A stretch of 64,000 nucleotides of DNA, taken from Nitrospira sp. KM1. Its GTDB lineage: Bacteria > Nitrospirota > Nitrospiria > Nitrospirales > Nitrospiraceae. The notes below the pieces were generated by a model that saw only the letters and a program-made list of their open reading frames with translations, ran no database searches and was not told where the DNA came from. The translations under genes and the position numbers were made by a program. The DNA lies in the NCBI RefSeq assembly GCF_011405515.1, contig NZ_AP022671.1, positions 496,001 through 560,000 on the forward strand. The letters are read 5' to 3'. Positions 1-8,964 of the stretch are shown in pieces (positions within the stretch are counted from its first letter, which is position 1; each line of letters begins with the position of its first letter).

Positions 1-549
1 GCCGCCAAATTTCGAGAAGGCCGTAACCTCACCTATCTGCCGTTTGTCGTTCGCGCCGTGACCAGAGCCATTCGTGATGTTCCAATTGTGAATTCGACCT
101 GGGAAGAACAGGGGATTGTGATCAAAAAGGATCTGCATATCGGAATTGCGACCGCGCTGGAAGATGGGCTGCTGGTCCCGGTGGTGCGCCATGCCGATCG
201 CAAAGGCCTGACACAGTTGGCGAAGGAAATCACGGACCTGGCGGAGCGGGCCAGAACAAAGAAATTGAATCCGGACGAGGTTCGCGGCGGAACATTCACG
301 ATTACCAACCATGGCGGATTCGGCAGTTTGTTCAGTACGCCCATCATTCATCAGCCTCAGATTGCGATCTTGGGCGTCGGGGCGATCCAGAAACGGCCCG
401 TGATCATGAACGATGCCATTGCCATCCGGCCGATGGGCTATCTGAGCCTGTCGTTCGACCACCGGGTCATCGATGGGGCAACGGCGGATCAGTTCATGAT
501 GAAGGTGAAACATTATCTCGAGGACAGTCATTGGGAGCAGATCCTGTGA
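1..549 (+). CDS. 2-oxoacid dehydrogenase E2 (dihydrolipoamide acyltransferase), C-terminal part
   Basis: The reading frame is open from the first base, so the gene begins before the window; only about 182 C-terminal residues are seen. They form the catalytic acyltransferase domain of an E2 subunit, ending with the conserved DHRVIDG motif that carries the catalytic His. E2 moves the acyl group from lipoyl-lysine to CoA. The lipoyl and subunit-binding domains are outside the window. The neighbours are leucine and short-chain acyl-CoA enzymes, so the branched-chain 2-oxoacid dehydrogenase complex (making isovaleryl-, isobutyryl- and 2-methylbutyryl-CoA) is the best guess. Pyruvate dehydrogenase E2 cannot be excluded from this domain alone. 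The stop overlaps the GTG start of the next gene, which suggests translational coupling. Confidence 0.9.
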   Translation, partial: AAKFREGRNLTYLPFVVRAVTRAIRDVPIVNSTWEEQGIVIKKDLHIGIATALEDGLLVPVVRHADRKGLTQLAKEITDLAERARTKKLNPDEVRGGTFTITNHGGFGSLFSTPIIHQPQIAILGVGAIQKRPVIMNDAIAIRPMGYLSLSFDHRVIDGATADQFMMKVKHYLEDSHWEQIL

Positions 550-1733
550 ATCACAGACTGAAACCCGTCATTGTGAGTGCTGTACGAACGCCGATCGGAA
601 GCTTCAGTGGTGCATTCAGTTCAATCCCCGCGACTCAACTAGGCAGTTGCTCCATCGCCGGAGCGCTGAAATGCGTTCAAATCCCGCCGGAGCGAGTGGA
701 CGCCGTGTATATGGGCTGCGTGCTCGGCGCTGGACTAGGTCAGGCTCCTGCGCGACAGGCCTCGATCGGAGCTGGAATCCCTCATGCGGTCGGTGCCGTG
801 ACGGTCAACAAGGTCTGCGGGTCAAGCCTTCAGACCGCGATCATGGCGGCTCAAGCCATTATGCTCGGTGAAGCGCAAATCGTCGTGGCCGGCGGGATGG
901 AGAACATGACACGCGCGCCGTATCTCTTGGACAAAGCGCGGCAGGGGTATCGGCTGGGACACGGCGAAGTGATGGATAGTCTCATCAAAGACGGTCTGTG
1001 GGATGTCTATAACGATTTCCACATGGGGGACTGCGGGGAATTGTGTGCGTCCAAATACCAGCTCACCCGGCAGGAGGTCGATGACTTTGCCTTGGAGAGC
1101 TATCGGCGAACGCGCGATGCCATGGCCGCCGGGACCTTCAGGCAGGAACTTGTGCCGGTCATCGTGCAGCAACGAAAAGGACCGGCCGTGACCGTTTCCG
1201 AGGATGAGGAGCCGAACCGGGTCGATCTCAGAAAACTGCGCGATCTCAAGCCGGTCTTTCAAGAAAACGGAGTCCTGACCGTGGGCAATTCTCCTTCCTG
1301 CAATGACGGCGCCGCGGCGTTGGTGATCATGTCCGAAGAGGAGGCAGCGCGCCTTGGATTGACTCCGCTGGCGCGGATTGTCGGGTATGCCGGAGCAGCA
1401 TTGGCACCAGAGTGGTTTACGATCGCACCTGTCGAGGCGATCGGGCGGGTTTTGAGGGCTACGAGGCTGTCAATCGCGGACATCGACCTGTTCGAAATCA
1501 ATGAAGCGTTTTCCTCCGTGTCGCTCGCGATCAATCGGGAACTGCGGCTTGACGCCAAGAAGGTGAACATCAACGGCGGGGCAGTGGCGCTTGGGCACCC
1601 GATTGGGGCCACAGGCGCGCGCATCCTGACGACGCTGCTCCATGCGATGGCAGCACGCGGAGTCAGGCGCGGATTGGCCGGTCTCTGTATCGGCGGCGGA
1701 GAAGCGCTGGCGATGATCGTCGAACGGGACTAG
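546..1733 (+). CDS. Acetyl-CoA C-acetyltransferase (thiolase)
   Basis: A 395-residue thiolase of normal length. The nucleophilic Cys lies in NKVCGSS near residue 87, the His in GGAVALGHPIGATG near 345, and the second Cys in the GLCIGGGEA block near the C-terminus. It cleaves acetoacetyl-CoA (or 3-ketoacyl-CoA) with CoA to give acetyl-CoA. I chose the GTG at 546 because it overlaps the E2 stop as GTGA and gives the normal family N-terminus, an Asn-His-Arg lead followed by the first beta strand. Here it fits as the last step for acetoacetyl-CoA formed from butyryl-CoA, or for isoleucine-derived 2-methylacetoacetyl-CoA. Substrate range cannot be read from sequence. Confidence 0.93.
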   Translation: MNHRLKPVIVSAVRTPIGSFSGAFSSIPATQLGSCSIAGALKCVQIPPERVDAVYMGCVLGAGLGQAPARQASIGAGIPHAVGAVTVNKVCGSSLQTAIMAAQAIMLGEAQIVVAGGMENMTRAPYLLDKARQGYRLGHGEVMDSLIKDGLWDVYNDFHMGDCGELCASKYQLTRQEVDDFALESYRRTRDAMAAGTFRQELVPVIVQQRKGPAVTVSEDEEPNRVDLRKLRDLKPVFQENGVLTVGNSPSCNDGAAALVIMSEEEAARLGLTPLARIVGYAGAALAPEWFTIAPVEAIGRVLRATRLSIADIDLFEINEAFSSVSLAINRELRLDAKKVNINGGAVALGHPIGATGARILTTLLHAMAARGVRRGLAGLCIGGGEALAMIVERD

Positions 1734-1770
1734 TTCGCACCCACGTCGCGTGGTTGCTGGGTGAACAGAG

Positions 1771-2670
1771 ATGAAACTCGGTGACATTCGGACGATTGGC
1801 GTAGTCGGAGCCGGTCAAATGGGCCGGGGCATCAGCCACGTGTGCGCCAGAGCCGGCTATCATGTTCTGTTGGTCGACGTCGCCGATCCCCCCTTGACGG
1901 AGGCGCTCACCACGATACGCGGCGGGCTTGAGCGTGCCGTCGAACGCGGGAACCTCACTCCGCACCAAGCGGGCGAAGCGCTGGCACTCATTCATCCCGT
2001 GACGCGGCTTGATCAATTGAGGGTTGCGCAGTTGATCATCGAAGCGATTCCCGAAGACCTGGCCCTGAAGCAAGACCTCTTCGCCGGCTTGGACCGGATC
2101 TGCGAGCCTCGCGCGGTTTTCGCCAGCAATACCTCGTCGATTTCCATCACAAAATTGGGAGCGGCATCCGGGCGGCCGGACCGGGTCGTCGGACTGCACT
2201 TCATGAATCCAGCTCCAGTGATGCGGCTCGTGGAAGTAGTCCGTGGTCTGCAAACATCGGAACAGACGATGACGCTTGCGCTGGATTTCACAACGCAGCT
2301 GGGAAAAACCGCGGTCGTGGCGAAAGACGCGCCGGGATTCATCGTCAACCGCATCCTGATTCCCATGATCAATGAAGCCATCTTCGTATTGCAGGAAGGA
2401 GTGGCGTCGGCCCAAGACATCGACCTCGCGATGACGGCGGGGACCAATCATCCTGTCGGACCCCTTGCCCTCGCGGACCGCATCGGTTTGGACACCGTGT
2501 TCGCCATCTGCGAGGTCTTGTATCAGGACTTGGGCGATTCCAAATTTCGCCCCTGTCCGCTGTTGCGCCGATACGTCGAAACGGGCAGGCTGGGGCGAAA
2601 AAGCGGTCGTGGCTTTCACCTGTATGAAGCGAGCGGCGACGGATGCGAGGTGGTGGGCAGGAGGCCGTGA
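1771..2670 (+). CDS. 3-hydroxyacyl-CoA (3-hydroxybutyryl-CoA) dehydrogenase
   Basis: A 299-residue stand-alone dehydrogenase. The N-terminal Rossmann fold begins with [12 protein letters not shown] (NAD-binding, residues 6-18). The 3HCDH signature follows: [16 protein letters not shown] with the catalytic His near 146, then [12 protein letters not shown], and a C-terminal helical domain containing [11 protein letters not shown]. Length and layout match 3-hydroxybutyryl-CoA dehydrogenase (PaaH/Hbd type), which oxidises 3-hydroxybutyryl-CoA to acetoacetyl-CoA. It sits 37 bases after the thiolase, which would use the product, and a crotonase is encoded downstream. Together with an acyl-CoA dehydrogenase, not in the window, these would oxidise butyryl-CoA. 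Confidence 0.93.
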   Translation: MKLGDIRTIGVVGAGQMGRGISHVCARAGYHVLLVDVADPPLTEALTTIRGGLERAVERGNLTPHQAGEALALIHPVTRLDQLRVAQLIIEAIPEDLALKQDLFAGLDRICEPRAVFASNTSSISITKLGAASGRPDRVVGLHFMNPAPVMRLVEVVRGLQTSEQTMTLALDFTTQLGKTAVVAKDAPGFIVNRILIPMINEAIFVLQEGVASAQDIDLAMTAGTNHPVGPLALADRIGLDTVFAICEVLYQDLGDSKFRPCPLLRRYVETGRLGRKSGRGFHLYEASGDGCEVVGRRP

Positions 2671-2704
2671 TTGCTCCCCGCGGTTTCGGCGGAGGAATGG
2701 ACTG

Positions 2705-4300
2705 ATGCAAGAACGCAAACCGCGCTTCACCTCGCTGTCCGGATTGGATATCAATCGCGTGTACACGGGCGATGACTTAAAGGGACGCTCGCCGGACGAT
2801 GATCTCGGCATGCCCGGTGAATTCCCTTACACGCGGGGAGTATATCCCACCATGTATCGGGGCCGCCATTGGACCATGAGGCAGTTTGCCGGGTTCGGTT
2901 CTGCGGAGGATACGAACCGGCGCTTCAAGTATTTGCTGCAGCACGGTCAGACCGGACTCAGCGTCGCCTTCGACATGCCGACCTTGATGGGCATCGACGC
3001 GGACGACCTTCGCGCCCATGGGGAAATCGGTCACTGCGGCGTGGCTATATCGTCGCTGGACGACATGGAGCGTCTGTTCGACGGCATCCCGCTCGACGAG
3101 GTCACGACCTCCATGACGATCAATGGACCGGCGGTGGTGATCTTCGCCATGTACCTCGCCGTGGCTGAGAATCGCGGGATTTCGGTCGAACGCCTGGGGG
3201 GCACATTGCAACACGATATTCTCAAGGAATACATCGCGCAGAAAGAGTGGCTGTTCCCGCCCGAACCCTCCCTGAATCTGATCGTCGATACCATTGGCTA
3301 CTGTGCCGAACATATGCCGAAATGGCACCCGGTCAGCATCAGCGGATATCATATCCGTGAAGCCGGGGCGACGGCGGTGCAGGAACTGGCGTTTACTCTG
3401 TACAACGGCCTCACGTACGTCGAGGCAGCCGTGAAGGCGGGACTTCCGGTGGACTATTTTGCCCCGCAGCTTTCCTTCTTTTTCAACGTCCACAATGACT
3501 TCTTCGAAGAGGCCGCCAAGTTCCGAGCGGCTCGCCGCGTATGGGCTCGCGAGATGACGCGCCGCTTTCATCCCAGCGATCCGCGATCGGTACAGCTCCG
3601 GTGCCATGCGCAAACAGCCGGCTGTTCGCTGACCGCACAACAACCGATGAATAACGTCGTGCGTACGACCATCCAGGCGCTCGCGGCCGTGTTAGGCGGC
3701 ACGCAATCCCTCCATACCAATTCGATGGACGAGACCCTGGCGCTGCCGACCGAGGATGCCGCGAAGCTGGCGCTGCGCACCCAACAAATTATCGCTCAGG
3801 AAAGCGGGGTCACCAACAGCGTGGATCCATTGGGCGGCTCCTATTATGTCGAAGCACTTACGAATCGCCTTGAAGAAGCGGCGCTTGAATACTTTCACAA
3901 ATTGGACGGCATGGGCGGTATGGTCAAGGCGATCGAGAAAGGGTTCCCCCAGCGGGAAATCCTGGACGCCTCACAGCGGTATCAGCGTGACATCGAACGG
4001 AAGGACCGCATTATTGTCGGAGTGACTGACTATAGTGAGCCGGAGCAGCGTCCCATCCCGACTCTCAAGGTGGGACAGGAAGTCGAGCAGCAGCAACTGG
4101 CGCACCTTTCGGATCTGCGCAAGACGCGCGATGCGTTCAGAATGGCCGGCACGGTGGAAGAGTTGCAGGAAGCCGCAGCGTGCGGCGAAAACGTGATGCC
4201 GTATCTCATTGAGGCGGTGAAGGCCAAAGCGACGCTGGGCGAAATTTGTACGGCCATGAAAGAAGTCCTCGGAACGTACAGGGAGCCCGTGGTCTTATGA
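2705..4300 (+). CDS. B12-dependent acyl-CoA mutase large subunit, isobutyryl-CoA mutase-like
   Basis: A 531-residue catalytic TIM-barrel subunit of the methylmalonyl-CoA mutase superfamily without the C-terminal B12 domain; a separate 135-residue gene at 5179 supplies it. ATG 2705 is preceded by GGAGGA. The family block RQ(Y)AGF reads RQFAGFG here, with Phe for the Tyr89 of P. shermanii methylmalonyl-CoA mutase, and the PPEPSMR block reads PPEPSLN, with Asn for Arg207. Those two residues hold the free carboxylate of methylmalonyl-CoA, and isobutyryl-CoA mutase has Phe and Gln there. Other segments ([25 protein letters not shown]) also look like the IcmA/MeaA branch. The catalytic His in SGYHIREAG is kept. 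Hydroxyisobutyryl-CoA mutase is less likely because its RQI and extra Asp are absent. Likely reaction: isobutyryl-CoA to n-butyryl-CoA. Automatic annotation would say methylmalonyl-CoA mutase. Confidence 0.88.
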   Translation: MQERKPRFTSLSGLDINRVYTGDDLKGRSPDDDLGMPGEFPYTRGVYPTMYRGRHWTMRQFAGFGSAEDTNRRFKYLLQHGQTGLSVAFDMPTLMGIDADDLRAHGEIGHCGVAISSLDDMERLFDGIPLDEVTTSMTINGPAVVIFAMYLAVAENRGISVERLGGTLQHDILKEYIAQKEWLFPPEPSLNLIVDTIGYCAEHMPKWHPVSISGYHIREAGATAVQELAFTLYNGLTYVEAAVKAGLPVDYFAPQLSFFFNVHNDFFEEAAKFRAARRVWAREMTRRFHPSDPRSVQLRCHAQTAGCSLTAQQPMNNVVRTTIQALAAVLGGTQSLHTNSMDETLALPTEDAAKLALRTQQIIAQESGVTNSVDPLGGSYYVEALTNRLEEAALEYFHKLDGMGGMVKAIEKGFPQREILDASQRYQRDIERKDRIIVGVTDYSEPEQRPIPTLKVGQEVEQQQLAHLSDLRKTRDAFRMAGTVEELQEAAACGENVMPYLIEAVKAKATLGEICTAMKEVLGTYREPVVL

Positions 4301-4316
4301 GAGGGGACGATCGGTC

Positions 4317-4349
4317 ATGCTGGAATCCTTGATGGTGATGTGGCCATGA
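4317..4349 (+). CDS. Possible 10-codon leader ORF before the MBL gene
   Basis: ATG 4317 follows GAGAGGGG at good spacing and opens a 10-residue frame ([10 protein letters not shown]) whose TGA overlaps the ATG of the MBL-fold gene as ATGA. The downstream gene has no clear Shine-Dalgarno site of its own, so it may be translated by coupling to this short ORF. This is inference from spacing only; the peptide has no recognisable function. Confidence 0.3.
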   Translation: MLESLMVMWP

Positions 4350-5188
4350 AGCTCGGTGCGTTCGACATCCACCCCTTGAGCGACGGCCGTTTCCGTCTGG
4401 ACGGCGGCGCCATGTTTGGTGTCGTTCCAAAAGTCTTGTGGGAAAAGTGCTGCCCCGTCGACGACCTGAACCGGATTCCACTAAGCCTCACGACACTGCT
4501 CATCCGGGCGCATGGGAAAAACATCCTGGTCGACACAGGACTCGGGGCGAAGGAGGATGGAAAGTTTCACCGCATGTTCGCCGTGGAACGGGAGCCGACG
4601 CTGATGGATTCGTTGAAACGTCACGGCTTGGACGCGCAAGACATTCACCTGGTCATCAACACCCACCTGCATTTCGATCATGCCGGAGGAAATACAAGGA
4701 GAGACCGGCAGGGACGCCTTCGACCCGCCTTTCCCAATGCCCGCTATATCGTTCAGCATGATGAGTTTCAGGACGCAGCTTGCGCAAATGAACGTACGAG
4801 AGCGAGCTACCGGCAGGACGACTTCGGACCGATCTCCAATCAGTGGGAATTTCTGCACGGGGACACCGAACTGCTTCCGGGATTGACTGCGGTTGTGACC
4901 GCCGGCCACACCCGTTGTCATCAAGGCGTGAAGATCGAATCGGAAGGGCGGGTCGCCTTCTTCCTCGGCGACCTCATCCCGACCGTCTCTCATCTGCCGC
5001 TGCCCTATATCATGGGCTACGATCTGTTTCCCGTTCAGACGCTCGAAACGAAACGTTGGATCCTGGACCGGGCTTTCGAAGAGCGATGGCTGTTGTTGTT
5101 TGAACATGACCCGCTGGTCCAAGCGGGATACGTCCGGAGAGATCAGGAGGGCAAATATTTCCTGCGCGAGGTGACCGCATGGCAGTAG
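4346..5188 (+). CDS. Metallo-beta-lactamase-fold hydrolase
   Basis: A 280-residue MBL-fold protein with the metal-binding [10 protein letters not shown] motif near residue 110, a later His in AGHTRCHQG near 188, the Asp in FLGDLIP near 209 and a final His near 250, so both metal sites look complete. MBL hydrolases split ester, thioester, lactone or phosphodiester bonds; the exact substrate is unknown. The gene lies between the two subunits of the B12-dependent mutase and overlaps the small-subunit gene by 10 bases, so it is almost certainly co-translated with it. A role in hydrolysing an off-pathway acyl-CoA, or in protecting the mutase, is possible but is only inference from position. Confidence 0.85.
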   Translation: MKLGAFDIHPLSDGRFRLDGGAMFGVVPKVLWEKCCPVDDLNRIPLSLTTLLIRAHGKNILVDTGLGAKEDGKFHRMFAVEREPTLMDSLKRHGLDAQDIHLVINTHLHFDHAGGNTRRDRQGRLRPAFPNARYIVQHDEFQDAACANERTRASYRQDDFGPISNQWEFLHGDTELLPGLTAVVTAGHTRCHQGVKIESEGRVAFFLGDLIPTVSHLPLPYIMGYDLFPVQTLETKRWILDRAFEERWLLLFEHDPLVQAGYVRRDQEGKYFLREVTAWQ

Positions 5189-5586
5189 CAAGCGCACCTC
5201 TACGTGTCCTGATAGGAAAAGTCGGGCTTGACGGCCATGACCGGGGAGTCAAACTGATTGCTCGGGCCTTGCGGGACGCCGGCATGGAAGTGATTTATAC
5301 CGGCCTTCATCAAACGCCGGAGCAGGTGGTCGGCACGGCGGTTCAGGAGGATGTGGATGCGATCGGTTTGAGCATTCTTTCCGGAGCGCACAACACATTG
5401 TTCCGGCGCGTGCTGGAGCTTCTGAAAGAGCAGGATGCCGGTGACATTGCTCTCTTCGGCGGCGGCATCATTCCCGATGAGGACATTGCCCATCTAAAAG
5501 CGGCCGGTGTCAAAGCTCTCTTTAAACCCGGCGCGGCCATGCATGAGATCGTGGAGTTTGTCAGCGGGCTCAAACGGCACGATTGA
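5179..5586 (+). CDS. Cobalamin-binding small subunit of the acyl-CoA mutase
   Basis: A 135-residue B12-binding domain. DGHDRG near residue 19 is the DxHxxG motif whose His coordinates cobalt in the base-off/His-on form; [13 protein letters not shown] and FGGGIIP are the other nucleotide-loop-binding segments. It matches the length and layout of separate small subunits such as IcmB and the archaeal-type mutase B subunit, and completes the large subunit encoded at 2705. Adenosylcobalamin provides the 5'-deoxyadenosyl radical for carbon-skeleton rearrangement. A GTPase of the MeaB family encoded at 8961 would load and protect the cofactor. Confidence 0.93.
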   Translation: MAVASAPLRVLIGKVGLDGHDRGVKLIARALRDAGMEVIYTGLHQTPEQVVGTAVQEDVDAIGLSILSGAHNTLFRRVLELLKEQDAGDIALFGGGIIPDEDIAHLKAAGVKALFKPGAAMHEIVEFVSGLKRHD

Positions 5587-5591
5587 CGAAT

Positions 5592-7193
5592 ATGCGTACC
5601 CTCACCACCTCCATCGTCGCCGATTCGGAGCAATGTGCATCGAACCGGACTCATTATGAGGCCCTGACGGCCGACCTGGACAAGCATCTGGCGTGTGCGC
5701 GGGCCGGAGGGTCGCCGGAATCCATCGCCCTTCACAAACAACGCGGCAAATTGACCGCACGTGAGCGAATTACCGCCTTGCTGGATACGGGTGCCCCATG
5801 GCTGGAACTCAGTCCGCTCGCGGCTTCGGGTATGTATAACGCTCCCATCCCGGGGGCCGGTCTTATTACCGGTATCGGCTACGTGGCAGGCAGACCATGT
5901 GTCATCGTTGCCAACGACGCGACGGTCAAGGGTGGAACCTATTTTCCCATGACAATCAAGAAACACCTCCGAGCCCAGGAGATAGCCTTTGAGAATCGGT
6001 TGCCCACGATTTACCTCGTGGATTCAGGAGGGGTGTTTCTCCCCATGCAGGCCGAAGTCTTCGCCGACAAGGAGCATTTCGGGCGCATTTTTTACAACCA
6101 GGCCAGGATGTCGGCACTCGGGATTCCGCAGATTGCCGTCGTGATGGGGATGTGCACCGCTGGCGGCGCGTATGTGCCGGCGATGTGCGATGAAAATGTG
6201 ATCGTGAAAGGAACCGGCACCATTTATCTCGCGGGACCGCCGCTGGTCAAAGCAGCGACCGGCGAGGATGTGAATGCTGAAGAACTCGGCGGTGCCGATC
6301 TCCACACCAGACTGTCGGGCGTGAGCGATCATCTTGCGGAGGACGACAGAGAAGCCCTTGAGATCTGCCGCTCGATCATCGACACGCTGCCCCGCCGGCC
6401 TGCATTGCGTAGACAGACAATCGAGGAACCCCGTTACCCGGCTGTTGAACTGTATGGCCTCATTCCAAACAACCCGCGTCATACCTTCGAAGCTCGCGAA
6501 GTCATTGCGCGCCTTGTAGACGGCAGCCGGTTTCACGAATTCAAGAGCCGGTATGGAAAAACTCTGACGTGCGGCTTCGCGCGTTGGATGGGCTGCCAGG
6601 TCGGCATTCTGGCAAATAACGGCGTCTTCCTGTCCGAAGGTGCCTTGAAGGGCGCGCATTTCGTGCAACTCTGTGCTCAGCGACGCATGCCCCTCATCTT
6701 CCTGCAAAACATTACCGGCTTTATGGTCGGCAAGGACGTTGAGGCGCGGGGGATCATCAAGGATGGCGCGAAGATGGTGCAGGCGGTGGCGACGGCCGAT
6801 GTCCCGAAACTGACCGTCATCATTGGCGCGTCTCATGGGGCCGGCAACTATGCGATGGCCGGAAGAGCCTATGGTCCCCGGTTTCTGTTCGTCTGGCCCA
6901 ACGCACGAACCTCCGTCATGGGAGCACAGCAGGCGGCCCAGGTGCTGCTGACCGTCAAGCAGCAGCAGCGAGCCAGAGACAACGCCGTGCTGTCGGAGGA
7001 CGAGCAACGAAAGATCACCGATTCCACCCGGACGCAGTACGAGCAAGAAGGCAGCCCCTATTTCAGCACCGCCCGCTTGTGGGATGACGGGATCATCGAT
7101 CCCATCGACACACGGAGAACTCTTGGCTTCTGTCTGGACGTCGTGATGGGAGTCCCGATTCGCGGATCACATCCACCGGTTTTCCGCATGTGA
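5592..7193 (+). CDS. Methylcrotonyl-CoA carboxylase beta (carboxyltransferase) subunit
   Basis: A 533-residue carboxyltransferase with both crotonase-like halves: an N-terminal half with [19 protein letters not shown] and an oxyanion region [11 protein letters not shown], and a C-terminal half with [20 protein letters not shown] and [11 protein letters not shown]. The ending [17 protein letters not shown] is typical of 3-methylcrotonyl-CoA carboxylase beta (MccB/LiuB) rather than propionyl-CoA carboxylase. It transfers CO2 from carboxybiotin to 3-methylcrotonyl-CoA in leucine breakdown. The biotin-carrying alpha subunit is not in the window. The hydratase and lyase of the same pathway follow at once. 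A TTG at 5583 overlapping the previous stop is an alternative start. Confidence 0.9.
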   Translation: MRTLTTSIVADSEQCASNRTHYEALTADLDKHLACARAGGSPESIALHKQRGKLTARERITALLDTGAPWLELSPLAASGMYNAPIPGAGLITGIGYVAGRPCVIVANDATVKGGTYFPMTIKKHLRAQEIAFENRLPTIYLVDSGGVFLPMQAEVFADKEHFGRIFYNQARMSALGIPQIAVVMGMCTAGGAYVPAMCDENVIVKGTGTIYLAGPPLVKAATGEDVNAEELGGADLHTRLSGVSDHLAEDDREALEICRSIIDTLPRRPALRRQTIEEPRYPAVELYGLIPNNPRHTFEAREVIARLVDGSRFHEFKSRYGKTLTCGFARWMGCQVGILANNGVFLSEGALKGAHFVQLCAQRRMPLIFLQNITGFMVGKDVEARGIIKDGAKMVQAVATADVPKLTVIIGASHGAGNYAMAGRAYGPRFLFVWPNARTSVMGAQQAAQVLLTVKQQQRARDNAVLSEDEQRKITDSTRTQYEQEGSPYFSTARLWDDGIIDPIDTRRTLGFCLDVVMGVPIRGSHPPVFRM

Positions 7194-7200
7194 GGCGCCG

Positions 7201-8019
7201 ATGGCTGAACAAGCCCCGATCCTGGTCGAGTCCAGCAAAGGTTTGACACGCGTCACCTTGAATCGCCCGGATCGGCGAAACGCGTTCGACTCGAAGATGA
7301 TTCACGCACTCCTCGAGACGTTCGACGCGTTGGGACGGGACTCCTCGGTGCGGGTCATCATCCTCGAGGGGAGCGGCTCCACGTTTTGCGCGGGGATGGA
7401 TCTGCAGTGGTTCGGAGCAGATCGATCCATTTCCGTGACCGAGGCGCAGCGGGATGCCGAGCGGTTGCTCGGGCTGTTCCGATGCATCGACGAATGCCCC
7501 TGTCCGGTGATCGGGCGAATCCATGGATCGACATACGGCGGAGGGATCGGATTGATTGCCGTGTGCGACATCGCCGTGGCCGATACGGCTGCGACCTTCG
7601 TTTTCAGCGAAGTTCGACTCGGTCTTGTTCCAGCGGTGATCGCGCCATTTGTGATCCGGAAAACTGGTGAGTCGTTCGTGCGGCGGTTTTGCCTGACCGG
7701 GGAGCCGTGTTCCGCGGCGACCGCCCGAGAATTCGGTCTGATTCATGACGTTGTCGAACCCGCTGCGCTCCATGACCGCATCACCGCCCTGGCAGAGATG
7801 ATTATGCCGCTCGCACCGGCGGCCGTGCGAGACACAAAAGCCTTGGTGCGCCGGCTGCGTTCCATGAGCGATGAGGAGAAATGGAAAGCTGCGGTGGCAG
7901 CCAATGTGTCGGCCCGTTTGTCTAGCGAGGCGCGGGAAGGACTCCTGGCCTTCAGCGAACGGCGAACGCCGGTCTGGAACGACGCGTCGAAGGAAAACGC
8001 AACCACGATTACCGGCTGA
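7201..8019 (+). CDS. Enoyl-CoA hydratase, probably methylglutaconyl-CoA hydratase
   Basis: A 272-residue crotonase-fold protein. The first oxyanion-hole segment is FCAGMDLQWF near residue 63, the second GRIHGSTYGGGIGLIAVCD near 105-123, and a catalytic Glu region follows (FSEVRLGLVPAVIAPFV). Position between methylcrotonyl-CoA carboxylase beta and HMG-CoA lyase makes 3-methylglutaconyl-CoA hydration to HMG-CoA (LiuC/GnyH role) the likely reaction. The family has wide substrate range, so this rests mostly on context. Confidence 0.88.
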   Translation: MAEQAPILVESSKGLTRVTLNRPDRRNAFDSKMIHALLETFDALGRDSSVRVIILEGSGSTFCAGMDLQWFGADRSISVTEAQRDAERLLGLFRCIDECPCPVIGRIHGSTYGGGIGLIAVCDIAVADTAATFVFSEVRLGLVPAVIAPFVIRKTGESFVRRFCLTGEPCSAATAREFGLIHDVVEPAALHDRITALAEMIMPLAPAAVRDTKALVRRLRSMSDEEKWKAAVAANVSARLSSEAREGLLAFSERRTPVWNDASKENATTITG

Positions 8020-8028
8020 AGTGACATC

Positions 8029-8964
8029 ATGCCCCACCGTCACGGACATGCGGCGTCCATCCGCATTATCGAAGTCGGTCCAAGGGATGGACTACAGCAT
8101 GAGACGGCCATCGTCTCGACGGAGGCAAAAGTTTCGTTTGTGAATGCTCTGTCCAGAACCGGAGTGACGGAGATCGAAGCCGGATCGTTTGTCTCACCAC
8201 GGGCAATCCCGCAACTTGCTGATTCCGACGAAGTATTTCAGAGAATTCAACGCATGCCCGGCGTGGTGTATTCAGCGTTGGTTCCGAATGAGCGGGGATT
8301 GGAACGCGCAAGAGCCGCACGGGTAGACAAGATTTCGGTATTTGCGGCCGCTTCAGAAACCTTCAGCCGGCGGAATATCAATTGCTCGATCCGTGAGTCG
8401 GTCGAGCGGTTTAAGCCGGTCGTCTCAGGCGCCAAACGAGACGGCATGGCCGTCCGCGGGTATATATCCACCGCGACCCATTGTCCCTTTGAAGGCCCGG
8501 TTCGTCCGTCACGTGTCGTGGAAGTGATGCGACAGTTGCTCGATCTCGGTGTCGATGAGATTTCGCTGGGTGAGACGGTCGGGAAGGCTGTACCCCGCCA
8601 CATACGGTTCCTCTTGGATGCAGTCAGACCTCTTACAGTCCCGGCTGCGTTTTCACTGCATGTCCACGACACCTATGGGATGGCCGTCGCCAACGTGCTC
8701 ATCGCCTGGGAAGAGTATGGAATCGAGGCGTTCGATACGTCGGCCGGCGGACTAGGCGGCTGTCCTTACGCGCCGGGAGCATCGGGTAACGCGGCGACCG
8801 AAGACGTCATCTATGCCTTGAAGGCTTCCGGCGCGTCGGTTGCGGGGGATGAGTGGATGGTCGTAGCGGCGGCCAAACAGATGGAAGGCATATTGAACCA
8901 TACTCTTCCATCACGATTGTCGCGTGTCTCACACATTCATCCATCTTGCGAGCCGGTGCCATGA
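8029..8964 (+). CDS. Hydroxymethylglutaryl-CoA lyase
   Basis: A 311-residue TIM-barrel lyase of the HMGL family. The N-terminal strand EVGPRDGLQHE carries the catalytic Arg and Asp; later come GSFVSPRAIPQLAD, SLGETVGKA, HVHDTYGMA (metal-binding His pair near 210) and the flexible catalytic Cys loop GGLGGCPYAPGASGNAATED near 240-260. It splits HMG-CoA into acetoacetate and acetyl-CoA, the last step of leucine breakdown. The stop overlaps the start of the MeaB-type gene (ATGA). Confidence 0.93.
   Translation: MPHRHGHAASIRIIEVGPRDGLQHETAIVSTEAKVSFVNALSRTGVTEIEAGSFVSPRAIPQLADSDEVFQRIQRMPGVVYSALVPNERGLERARAARVDKISVFAAASETFSRRNINCSIRESVERFKPVVSGAKRDGMAVRGYISTATHCPFEGPVRPSRVVEVMRQLLDLGVDEISLGETVGKAVPRHIRFLLDAVRPLTVPAAFSLHVHDTYGMAVANVLIAWEEYGIEAFDTSAGGLGGCPYAPGASGNAATEDVIYALKASGASVAGDEWMVVAAAKQMEGILNHTLPSRLSRVSHIHPSCEPVP

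Noticed and set aside
1663-2811. A 382-codon open frame antisense to the 3-hydroxyacyl-CoA dehydrogenase
   Set aside because: It overlaps a clear gene for its whole length and its product has no protein-like pattern.
2705-4300. 2-hydroxyisobutyryl-CoA mutase as identity of the large subunit
   Set aside because: That enzyme has Ile at the Tyr89 position and an Asp in the STDFD block; here they are Phe and Ala.
6024-8049. Long antisense frames over the carboxyltransferase and hydratase genes
   Set aside because: They are mirror frames of well-supported genes with good ribosome sites.
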